Part shown: positions 52,770 through 60,860 of the stretch, piece after piece
Layout: each line of letters opens with the position of its first letter
Position numbering within the stretch: the stretch's first letter is position 1
Origin: Prevotella sp.
GTDB taxonomy: Bacteria; Bacteroidota; Bacteroidia; Bacteroidales; Bacteroidaceae
Assembly: GCA_017940545.1 (NCBI GenBank)
Contig: JAGAYI010000016.1
Location: 1 to 64,000, forward strand
Length of the DNA: 64,000 nt
Direction of reading: 5' to 3'
The notes under the pieces: generated by a model
Told to the model about the DNA's origin: nothing
What the model saw: the letters and a program-made list of their open reading frames with translations, nothing else
Database searches by the model: none
Translations under genes and position numbers: made by a program

Positions 52770-53867
52770 ATGAAGATTCAACTGCTTGCAGGTGCCATCA
52801 TGGGGGTGGCACTACTGTCTTCCTGTCAGAACAATGGCTACCGCATTGACGGTAGTGGCGAAGCACTAAAAGATGGCGACACGCTGTTTCTGACGACAAA
52901 CTTGACCGAACTGACACCAAGTGACACCATCGTCGTTGAAAACGGAAAGTTTTCCATTACCGGTGAAACGGACTCTACCTATTTCTGTCTGCTCTATTCA
53001 GCACGCGAAAACACGGTAGCCATGCCGTTCTTCGTTGAACCCGGCACCATCAAGATGACCCTACCTGCTAAAATGGAAGGAGCCCGGGTGTCGGGAACGG
53101 TATGTAATAACGAATGGCAGATTGTAAACGACACCATGACCGTACTCAGCAAAGAGATGAACCAACTGGCCATGCAAATGTATTCCGGTAAGCTCAACAT
53201 GGAAGAACAGGCCAGGAAACAGGAGCAGATGGATGCCCTGAACGAACGCTTCAAGCAGTTCATCTACAAAATGGGTAAAAAGAACATCAGCAACGAGTTT
53301 GGTTATTTCATCGTGACTTTCTACAGCAATGGCCTGCTGTCTCCCGAGGTATCCAAAGAGCTCATCCAGCTGATGCCCGACGCTTTCCGCCAGCGGCAAC
53401 CCATCAAGGAAATGGAGAAGGTGCTCAAACTGATACAGAACACGTCAGAAAACTCCACCATCAACGACTTCAGCATGAACGACATGAACGGCAAGCCGCT
53501 CTCCATCATGGACGAAGTGAAAAAGAACAAGCTGACTGTTCTTGACTTCTGGGCCTCTTGGTGCGGTCCCTGTCGTCAGGCAATGCCTCAAGTGGTTAAT
53601 GCCTATAATAAGTACAGCCAGCAGGGACTCGGCATCATAGGCATTTCACTTGATGAAGACAAAACAGCTTGGACGGAAGCAGTAAAGTCACTCGGCATGA
53701 CTTGGGTACAGGTTTCAGACCTGCAGGGATGGAACAATGCAGCCGCCCAGGCCTTCGGCGTAAGAGCCATTCCCCACATGATTGTGGTGGACCAGGAGGG
53801 ACGCATTGTCAAGAACGGTATTTATGCTGCTGAGCTTGAGGCTTTTTGCGCTGACAGACTCAAATAA
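52770..53867 (+). CDS. TlpA-like thioredoxin lipoprotein with DUF4369
   Basis: A 365-residue periplasmic lipoprotein (MKIQLLAGAIMGVALLSSC). Residues about 25-120 form the DUF4369 domain, about 125-215 a helical spacer, and about 230-365 a redoxin domain with the active site FWASWCGPCRQAMP (Cys about 263 and 266). GVRAIPHMIVVDQEG carries the cis-proline. It likely reduces disulphides on envelope proteins. Translation is probably coupled to prs. Confidence 0.9.
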   Translation: MKIQLLAGAIMGVALLSSCQNNGYRIDGSGEALKDGDTLFLTTNLTELTPSDTIVVENGKFSITGETDSTYFCLLYSARENTVAMPFFVEPGTIKMTLPAKMEGARVSGTVCNNEWQIVNDTMTVLSKEMNQLAMQMYSGKLNMEEQARKQEQMDALNERFKQFIYKMGKKNISNEFGYFIVTFYSNGLLSPEVSKELIQLMPDAFRQRQPIKEMEKVLKLIQNTSENSTINDFSMNDMNGKPLSIMDEVKKNKLTVLDFWASWCGPCRQAMPQVVNAYNKYSQQGLGIIGISLDEDKTAWTEAVKSLGMTWVQVSDLQGWNNAAAQAFGVRAIPHMIVVDQEGRIVKNGIYAAELEAFCADRLK

Positions 53868-53886
53868 ACATTGCCTTTCTTATAAC

Positions 53887-53922
53887 AAAAAAGCGCCTGA
53901 GGCATTGCTGCTTCAGGCGCTT
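53887..53922. terminator. Bidirectional terminator
   Basis: Stem AAGCGCCTGA/TCAGGCGCTT between the redoxin gene and the convergent glgP, with A-run and T-rich flanks. Confidence 0.8.
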
Positions 53923-53951
53923 CTCTATTTTAGATTTCTCTTTCTGCTGAC

Positions 53952-56531
53952 TTATGCATTGTAACCAGGAAGATCCAACCACTTCACGTAGCAGAAGTCC
54001 TGACGGTGAGGCAGGTTCTTGTTCTTCGGATACATGCGGACAGCCGACTTGTACTGGCCGAAGCGCTGCGGAGCGAGCTCAGCCTCGAAGGTGAAGTTGT
54101 TGCCTTCCTTGCCGGTCATCTTCAGCGGCTCTACGTTATAGACACGCTCATGACCTTCTTTATCCACATAGACATTCACCTTCTCCAGTCCGATGGCATC
54201 ATCGAGGCCCTGCTCGTTGATGACATACTTGAGATGATACTTCTGACCAGCCTCAGCACCTGTTGCAGGGAAGTCCCACTCAGCACTTACCACATTGATG
54301 GCATCCCAACGCTCAGCTACAGCTTCTTTCCACTGAGCAATGTCCTTGGCCAGACGATAGTTGTCCTTCGAGATTTCCTTGAAGCGCTTAGCCTCTTTCT
54401 CGTAGAACTTGGTGTAGTAGTCGTCCAGCTGACGCTTCATGGTGTAGTGAGGAGCAATCTGGGCAATAGAGTTCTTGACAACCTTAATCCAACCCTTGCT
54501 GATGCCCTTCTTGTCCTTATTATAATAAAGAGGTATAATCTCGTTCTCTAACAGACCATAGATGGTTGCTGCATCCAACTGGTCCTGATAGCCCTGGTTC
54601 TGGTAGGTACGCTTCTCGGTAAGAGCCCAGCCGGCACCCTCACGATAGCCTTCCAGCCACCAACCGTCTTTCACAGAAAGGTTGACAACACCGTTCATCT
54701 CGGCTTTCTCGCCTGACGTACCGGAAGCTTCCAACGGACGGGTCGGCGTGTTCATCCAGATGTCAACACCTGACACCAGACGACGGGCCAACAGGAAGTC
54801 GTAGTCCTCTAAGAAGATAATCTTGCCCAGGAACTCAGGACGCTGACTGATTTCATAGATCTTCTTGATAAGACCCTGACCGGCACCGTCAGCGGGGTGC
54901 GCCTTACCGGCAAAGAGGAACATGACGGGGTGCTCCGGGTCGTTGACAATCTTGTTCAGACGATCAAGATCGGTGAACAGCAGGTGAGCACGCTTATAAG
55001 TAGCAAAACGACGGCAGAAACCGATGACCAGTGCGTTGGGGTTCATCTTGTCCAACAAACGGACAACGCGTGAGGGGTCACCCTGATTGCGCAGCCAAGT
55101 CTCACGGAACTGTTCCTTGATATAGTCGAAGAGCTTCTGCTTCAGTGCCATACGGGTCTCCCATACCTCCTCATCAGGACAGTTGTAAATACCGTGCCAG
55201 ATTTCCTCGTTTGACTGGTCGCCCATATGATTCTCGTGGAAGTACTTTGCATAGACACGACGCCACTCTGTAGCACACCAGGTGGGGAAGTGAACACCGT
55301 TGGTGACGTAGCCCACGTGATTCTCCTCGGGGTAGTAACCGTTCCAGATGGGAGCAAACATCTGCTGGCTGACCCATCCGTGCAGCTTAGACACACCGTT
55401 CACCTCCTGACAGGTGTTGCAGGCGAAGGTTGACATGCAGAACTTCTCGCCCTTATCGTCAGGATTGGTACGCCCCATGCCGATAAATTCGTCCCAGGAA
55501 ATACCCAGCTTCTGAGGATATGCACCCATGTACTTGCCAAACAGACTCTCATCGAAATAGTCATGACCAGCAGGAACAGGCGTATGAACAGTATAGAGCG
55601 AAGAGGCGCGAACCAACTCCAATGCCTGATTAAACGTCAGACCGTCTTCTTCAATATAGTCGCACAGACGCTGCAGGTTGCAGAGGGCGGCATGTCCCTC
55701 GTTGCAATGATAAATATCTTTCTTGATGCCAAGCTTCTTCAGCAGCAGCATACCACCGATGCCTAACAGAATCTCTTGCTTCAGGCGGTTCTCCCAGTCG
55801 CCACCGTAGAGTGAGTGGGTGATGGGTTTGTCGAAGTCAGAGTTCATTTCGTTATCAGTATCAAGCAGATACAGTTTTACGCGGCCGACGTTAACGCGCC
55901 ATACGTAGGCATGAACCTGATAGTTGGTGTAAGGAACATCTATCACCAGCGGATTGCCGTCCTTGTCGGTTTCACGCACAATGGGAAGCGAACCAAAGTT
56001 CTGGCTTTCGTAGTTGGCAATCTGCTGTCCGTCCATAGACAGGCTCTGAGTGAAATAGCCGAAACGATACAGGAATCCAACGGCGCACATGTCAACGTTA
56101 GAGTCGCTGGCCTCTTTCACATAGTCACCAGCCAGCATGCCCAGACCGCCTGAATAAATCTTCAGGGCAGAGTGCATACCGTATTCCATGCAAAAATAAG
56201 CTACTGAGGGACGCTTTGAGTCTGGCTTAACTGCCATATACTCGCAAAACAGTTCGTAAACGTGCTTAATGCGCTTCATCAGTGCCTTATCTTGAAGAAT
56301 CTCTTCCTTACGGGCAAACGTCAGGCGCTCAAGCAACATCACAGGGTTGTGCTTTACCTCGTGATACAATTCGGGGTCAAGGTCGCGAAACAGGTCACGG
56401 GCCTCGTAATTCCATACCCACCAAAGATTGTGAGCAATCTCATCCAGACACTTTAACTGTTCCGGAAGACTTGATTTAACTATCAACTCCTTCCACTGGG
56501 GAGCATTTGCATAGTCAGCTTTAATTTTCAT
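53952..56531 (-). CDS. glgP: Alpha-glucan (glycogen) phosphorylase, GT35
   Basis: An 859-residue phosphorylase that releases glucose-1-phosphate from glycogen. The N-terminal DUF3417 region ([27 protein letters not shown]) marks the short bacterial/archaeal subtype. Active-site pieces are [49 protein letters not shown] and the PLP site [14 protein letters not shown], with [19 protein letters not shown] just before it. A C-terminal beta domain (about 730-859) follows. Gap of 40 bp after glgA. Confidence 0.95.
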   Translation of the reverse strand: MKIKADYANAPQWKELIVKSSLPEQLKCLDEIAHNLWWVWNYEARDLFRDLDPELYHEVKHNPVMLLERLTFARKEEILQDKALMKRIKHVYELFCEYMAVKPDSKRPSVAYFCMEYGMHSALKIYSGGLGMLAGDYVKEASDSNVDMCAVGFLYRFGYFTQSLSMDGQQIANYESQNFGSLPIVRETDKDGNPLVIDVPYTNYQVHAYVWRVNVGRVKLYLLDTDNEMNSDFDKPITHSLYGGDWENRLKQEILLGIGGMLLLKKLGIKKDIYHCNEGHAALCNLQRLCDYIEEDGLTFNQALELVRASSLYTVHTPVPAGHDYFDESLFGKYMGAYPQKLGISWDEFIGMGRTNPDDKGEKFCMSTFACNTCQEVNGVSKLHGWVSQQMFAPIWNGYYPEENHVGYVTNGVHFPTWCATEWRRVYAKYFHENHMGDQSNEEIWHGIYNCPDEEVWETRMALKQKLFDYIKEQFRETWLRNQGDPSRVVRLLDKMNPNALVIGFCRRFATYKRAHLLFTDLDRLNKIVNDPEHPVMFLFAGKAHPADGAGQGLIKKIYEISQRPEFLGKIIFLEDYDFLLARRLVSGVDIWMNTPTRPLEASGTSGEKAEMNGVVNLSVKDGWWLEGYREGAGWALTEKRTYQNQGYQDQLDAATIYGLLENEIIPLYYNKDKKGISKGWIKVVKNSIAQIAPHYTMKRQLDDYYTKFYEKEAKRFKEISKDNYRLAKDIAQWKEAVAERWDAINVVSAEWDFPATGAEAGQKYHLKYVINEQGLDDAIGLEKVNVYVDKEGHERVYNVEPLKMTGKEGNNFTFEAELAPQRFGQYKSAVRMYPKNKNLPHRQDFCYVKWLDLPGYNA

Positions 56532-56571
56532 AATCTTTCTATTATTGTGTTATCGTCTCTATTTATTATAT

Positions 56572-58248
56572 TTACTTTTTACCTTTACAACGGTCTTCCA
56601 CCTTTCTCAAGGCTATGTCGTAAGCCTCTTCGTAGTATTTAATAAATTCGCTCCACAGCGCTTTCTTCGACAACTGTTCAGCATTTTTGCGTGCCGCGTC
56701 AATCTGCTTCTTCGTGAAGTTTGAATAGGCAGCAACCGTGTCTTTAATGACATCGGCAACTTCTGAATAGTTGTAGTCAGTACGGTGAATCACCTTGACA
56801 CCATCCTCTATTTCGCCGTACTTGCCAAACACGCTGTTGGCCCACAGGCCAAAGCCTGCCAAGTCGGTGGTAATGCAGGGCACCTTAAAGGCAATAGCCT
56901 CTAACGGCGTATAGCCCCAAGGCTCATAGTAAGAAGGATAGATGCAGAGATCGTTACCCAGCACAATGTCATAATATGTCATGTTGAGAATACCATCCTT
57001 ACCATCAAGATAACAAGGCAGGAAAATCACCTTCACCTGCTCGTCCTTCCGGTTGTGCATATCGTAGTATTTCATCATGCCCAGCACGTTGTCATGGCTC
57101 ATATTGTGCAGCCAGTGAGTCACCTGCGGCACGTCCAAGGGTGTGTCGAACGACTGTCCGCTCTCCAAGCGGGCCTGAAGGTCTTTACGGGGCTCACCTA
57201 CCCAACCGGGCACCTCAATAAAGGCAACAACCTTCTTTTTCAGTTCCTTGTCTCGAAGCAGGCGGTTCATGGCTTCCACAAACACGTCAATACCTTTGTT
57301 GCGGAACTCATAACGTCCACTGGTCGAAATAATTAGCGTGTCATCGTTTAAGCTTTCACCTAATAGTGCATTGGCCACGTCAAGCAAACGTTTACGGGCC
57401 AGTTTACGTTTTTTTGTGAACGTCGCGGCACTCGGCACAAAACTATTGTCGAAACCGTTTGGCAACACCACGTCAACAGGCTTGTCGAGTAATTCCTTAC
57501 ACTCATCAGCCGTAATGTCGCTCACAGTAGTGAAGCAGTCAACATGCATGGCCGTCTGTTTCTCTATGGAGTGCTTCGATTGCATGTTCAGCTCTCCGGC
57601 CATCTGGTCGCCGTTATAGGCAAACAAATAATCGTAGAGCGGCTTCATGTTACCGGCAATCGAGCGACCTATGCTCGTAGCGTGTGTCGTGAAGACAGTA
57701 CCAATCTGGGGCAGTTTGTTATTGATGTACAAGGCTCCCAGTCCGCACATCCATTCGTTGGCATGGTAAATAACCTTTGGCTGCACCCTTAGTTTCGCAA
57801 GATTAGTGTTATAGAAACTTTCCACCACTAATGCTGCCGCATACGAGAACATGGAAGCCTCGTCGTAATCGCCATAAGCATGAAGACTATCAACCTGATA
57901 GTGCTCCCATAACCAACCGTAAATCTCATTCTTCTGCTCAAAGAACGGGTTAAAATCTACCAAAATTGCAATCGGACTGCCTGGGACTGTCCAACGCCCT
58001 ACTCTGACCGACAAACCTTCCTTGGTGGCCTTCGCCTTCCAGTCGGCAAACAAAGCCTTGTCCTCGAGAAAATAAGGGCTTTCATTTTCTTTCCAAAAAT
58101 CAGGGCCAATAAAAATCACCCTGTCCTTCATCATATCCTGCAGCGTCTTCGCACGGGTCGAAAGTACGGTGTATATGCCACCCACTTTGTTGCAAACTTC
58201 CCAGCTTGACTCAAAGATATAATCAGGTTTCAACAGTTTTTTTTCCAT
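56572..58248 (-). CDS. Glycogen synthase of the eukaryotic-like GT3 family
   Basis: A 558-residue glycosyltransferase. The N-terminus (YIFESSWEVCNKVGGIYTVL) matches yeast and animal glycogen synthase rather than the usual bacterial GlgA (GT5). Other segments are VIYHANEWMCGLGALYI, TTVSDITADECKELL, LPNGFDNSFVPS and LGNDLCIYPSYYEPWGYTPL, with the conserved Glu for catalysis. Start 58248 follows promoter TACCTTTG at 58277-58270. First gene of the glycogen operon. Confidence 0.9.
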   Translation of the reverse strand: MEKKLLKPDYIFESSWEVCNKVGGIYTVLSTRAKTLQDMMKDRVIFIGPDFWKENESPYFLEDKALFADWKAKATKEGLSVRVGRWTVPGSPIAILVDFNPFFEQKNEIYGWLWEHYQVDSLHAYGDYDEASMFSYAAALVVESFYNTNLAKLRVQPKVIYHANEWMCGLGALYINNKLPQIGTVFTTHATSIGRSIAGNMKPLYDYLFAYNGDQMAGELNMQSKHSIEKQTAMHVDCFTTVSDITADECKELLDKPVDVVLPNGFDNSFVPSAATFTKKRKLARKRLLDVANALLGESLNDDTLIISTSGRYEFRNKGIDVFVEAMNRLLRDKELKKKVVAFIEVPGWVGEPRKDLQARLESGQSFDTPLDVPQVTHWLHNMSHDNVLGMMKYYDMHNRKDEQVKVIFLPCYLDGKDGILNMTYYDIVLGNDLCIYPSYYEPWGYTPLEAIAFKVPCITTDLAGFGLWANSVFGKYGEIEDGVKVIHRTDYNYSEVADVIKDTVAAYSNFTKKQIDAARKNAEQLSKKALWSEFIKYYEEAYDIALRKVEDRCKGKK

Positions 58249-58385
58249 TGTTGTACGTATAACGGGCGCAAAGGTACTTAAAAAAATCATAAATCTTGTC
58301 ATATTCGCTCGCATTTTTCATGCAAACGTTTAATTAATTGATTTACATTTGCTAACTTTGCCGCCACAGATAACAGACAACCGAC

Positions 58386-58802
58386 ATGAAGAAATTATCC
58401 ATCATCACAGCTTTCATGCTGATTTCAATAGCCGTCAGCGCACAGCAGGAGTCCAAACCCTTCAAGGGCTATTTTGTCAACGACGAACTGGAAGTCTATC
58501 TCCGAATCAATCTCTACGACAACATGGACATACCGGAACACGAGCTGTTCGGCCCGCTGCCAGGCTTTCTGGCCAAGCAGCATAACGGGTTTTATTGGCT
58601 CATTACTGATGCTAAGGTGAAAGGCATCAAGGCCACCGTTGCCTTCATCAACGACTACGGCAGCGAAGACCTGACCGCTACATTCCTGATGCCCAACGAT
58701 TCCACCTTGGTTTTAGAGCAGAAAGAAGGTAGCCCCATCAAGGTTCCCAAGAAAGGAAAATGGTTTAAGCTACCGTCTAAGATTACCTTCAAGCGGAAAT
58801 AA
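58386..58802 (+). CDS. Small exported protein of unknown function
   Basis: 138 residues with a cleavable signal (MKKLSIITAFMLISIAVSAQ). The mature part (LPGFLAKQHNGFYWLITDAK, DSTLVLEQKEGSPIKVP) looks like a small beta-sheet protein. No family recognised. Promoter TAACTTTG lies near 58354, about 25 bases ahead. Confidence 0.65.
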   Translation: MKKLSIITAFMLISIAVSAQQESKPFKGYFVNDELEVYLRINLYDNMDIPEHELFGPLPGFLAKQHNGFYWLITDAKVKGIKATVAFINDYGSEDLTATFLMPNDSTLVLEQKEGSPIKVPKKGKWFKLPSKITFKRK

Positions 58803-58888
58803 AGTTTCACCGCCCATGCTGAACGTCACCGCGCCATGCGTGGTCGCTGCCGTCGCCCAGCGTCAGCTGAACGCAGACATTCGCCATA

Positions 58889-59001
58889 GGTCTCTCGGTT
58901 CACCACAAACCACAACTGATATGGGAAGCCTGCGCCCATAACGGGACAGCCCCAATTTCAGTTGTATTGCTCTTCTTTTCTCGTGTGGTGATTGAGAGAC
59001 C
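58889..59001. repeat. 113-bp inverted repeat with flanking mini-ORF
   Basis: Outer arms GGTCTCTC...TCACCACA and TGTGGTGA...GAGAGACC, inner arms ACAACTGA/TTTCAGTTGT. A 24-codon minus-strand ORF (MANVCVQLTLGDGS...) ends at 58807 just beside it. The stretch 58803-59040 otherwise holds no gene. Possibly a MITE-like or RNA element. Confidence 0.4.
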
Positions 59002-59040
59002 ATTGAGCAATTTGTGAAAGAAAGAGGACTAATATCCATT

Positions 59041-59270
59041 TCACATGTGGAATCCACGGCCTCGGATTTGCTGTCGTTCTTCTTTTATAACCTGAACAAC
59101 GTAGGAGAGTTGTCCCTTCACACGCTTACATTCATCGCCTTTCAAAAAGGCGAGTGAGGCATTAACACAGTACCTGCGGCTTCCTCCTTATCGGGCTGAC
59201 CATTCATATAGCGTTTGATGTCGCCCTCCTGACGATCTTAGACAATTTGCTTGACCTTCTCTGCAAGTTA
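59041..59270 (-). pseudogene. Decayed gene fragment, identity unknown
   Basis: Broken reading frame: EKVKQIV, stop, DRQEGDIKRYMNGQPDKEEA, frameshift, then ECKRVKGQLSYVVQVIKEER and RGFHM with a final TGA. The pieces read as one former protein of at least 70 codons. Family not recognised. Confidence 0.5.
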
Positions 59271-59891
59271 TATCTGAAGACTGTTTTCATCAAGTAGGAA
59301 TTCATAGATGCTCATATACGTAATTCCTTCATTGTCCTGATATCGACTTATCAAGTCTTCAGTTATCACAAACTTTCTGAAACTGTCGTTGATACTCTTC
59401 AGACTTCGTACTTCCTGCTCACGTTTCTCTTCACTGGGCAGACGTAATGCTGACTGTATGTAATACCGCTGACTCCCTTGGTTACATACAAAGTCCACTT
59501 CCAGTTGCTTCCTCACACTCACGCCGTTGGCATCCTTTTCGTTTTTCACAACGACACCGACATCCACACTCATGCCTCGCAACCGAAGTTCATTGTATAT
59601 TAGATTCTCCATCAAGTGGGTTTCCTCATACTGGCGAAAGTTTATTCTTGCATTGCGTAGCCCCAAGTCTGAAAAATAGTATTTAGCAGGTGTATCAATA
59701 TACTTGCGTCCCTTGATATCATAACGAACAGACCTTTCTATGAGAAAAACATCTTGCAACATGTCAAGATAAGACTTGATTGTTGTATGTGTGATAGTGC
59801 TGTGCTTCGCAGACTGGAAGGTGTTCTCCAACTTTGATGGATTAGTAAGCCCGCCGATGGACGAAGCCATTATGTCTATCAATTCTTCCAA
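59268..59891 (-). pseudogene. DUF4143 half of an ATPase, N-terminal AAA part lost
   Basis: 207 residues starting at a TTG: EELIDIMASSIGGLTNPSKL, then FLIERSVRYDIKGRKYIDTP, KYYFSDLGLRNARINF and MENLIYNELRLRGMSVDVGV. This is the C-terminal DUF4143 domain of AAA_14/DUF4143 proteins. The upstream ATPase domain of about 200 residues is absent, with an in-frame stop four codons upstream. A truncated remnant, probably inactive. Confidence 0.8.
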
Positions 59892-59923
59892 GTCGTCATA
59901 TCACCATAGCCATTTACCTTTTC

Positions 59924-60011
59924 TGCGTAAATACGCAATTTCTGTTTGCAAATATAAGCAGAAATATTGATATATCGAAAGATTCATTTACTTTTTTTGC
60001 GTAAATACGCA
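59924..60011. promoter_or_regulatory. Two identical operator-like palindromes
   Basis: TGCGTAAATACGCA occurs at 59924-59937 and 59998-60011, 74 bp apart, each after CATTTAC and a T-rich run and each followed by ATTT. Arms GCGTA/TACGC with a two-base centre. They lie just upstream of the DUF4143 remnant. Confidence 0.55.
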
Positions 60012-60083
60012 ATTTTTGCCAATAACCTCCTACCTAACTTGCGCAATAATGGCACAAGCAGTTTTTAAAGCATACCCCATAAA

Positions 60084-60195
60084 AACACCAGCGAGACAAA
60101 CAAACGATACTTGTTCATCTCGCTGGTGTTAACTTGTTCAGGCTTAGATATTAGCCTTAATACTCATCCTCGTTGAAAACTTGGCCTACTGTTGA
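60084..60195 (-). terminator. Terminator and last codons of a deleted gene
   Basis: A 13-bp stem AACACCAGCGAGA/TCTCGCTGGTGTT (60084-60096 and 60118-60130) with a T-run on the minus strand. Just upstream, 60195-60157, is an orphan C-terminus ending VFNEDEY plus TAA. The gene itself is gone. Confidence 0.5.
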
Positions 60196-60217
60196 TTATC
60201 AATAACTTACACCCAAA

Positions 60218-60835
60218 TTAACTATTTTTAGCCAAGCAAACCGCACCATCTGAGGCGGTCTGAGGCGATTGGTTGGACGGTTGGACAAACAAAAGCGATT
60301 GTTCTTCACAAAAAAAGCGTACCTTTGCACCCAATTTAGGGTTAATAATAAAAAATGATGCAAAAATGTCGACCAATGACAGGTGGAAAGGAAATGTGAA
60401 ATTCTTATCACGCATCTCATCCAATAGGTTGATACCCATGGAATAGTTTTTCTCAATATTCTGAGCCACTATGCCAGCCTCCTCAATTCGCTTAGGAAAA
60501 GGTTTCCAAATATAGATGTCGCCATCTACATGAATAAATGACTCCTGTTGCACTTCATAGGCGGCAATCTTACCAAGTGCCCATATAGCAGGATTCTCGT
60601 TTTTGAGTTTATCCAAAATGGTCAGGCATGACATGTAAGGCAAGTGCAATTTGTTAATTAGCAGATCTGCACCTTCACTGTCCGTCACCAACTCGATTTC
60701 GTCATAGAACTGTTTCAGCAGTAAGCAACTTAGTGCCCAACTCATATAATGAGATTCTCTGAATGCCCACCCGCTATTTGGCGTGTTCTGATATGCCTTT
60801 GACCAATAGCTCTGTACTATCCTTGGTGCTTTCAT
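60218..60835 (-). CDS. DUF6734-like protein, truncated at its C-terminus
   Basis: Predicted glycosyltransferase-like protein, 205 residues from the ATG at 60835. The first ~160 residues fit the family: RIVQSYWSKAYQ, MSWALSCLLLKQFYDEIELV, FIHVDGDIYIWKPFPKRIEE, GIVAQNIEKNYS. After about residue 160 the frame runs into the antisense of an unrelated promoter region (below), so the real C-terminus has been replaced. Last gene of the TonB-receptor operon, 25 bp after the receptor gene. Probably non-functional. Confidence 0.6.
   Translation of the reverse strand: MKAPRIVQSYWSKAYQNTPNSGWAFRESHYMSWALSCLLLKQFYDEIELVTDSEGADLLINKLHLPYMSCLTILDKLKNENPAIWALGKIAAYEVQQESFIHVDGDIYIWKPFPKRIEEAGIVAQNIEKNYSMGINLLDEMRDKNFTFPFHLSLVDIFASFFIINPKLGAKVRFFCEEQSLLFVQPSNQSPQTASDGAVCLAKNS
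60299..60360 (+). promoter_or_regulatory. Orphan promoter with ATG, pointing into the truncated gene
   Basis: TTG at 60299-60301 and TACCTTTG at 60320-60327 face right. An ATG follows at 60355 and gives only 14 codons before a stop. A gene that once followed has been replaced by the antisense end of the DUF6734-like gene. Confidence 0.5.
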
Positions 60836-60860
60836 TTTCAATACATCCTTTTTTAGTTGA

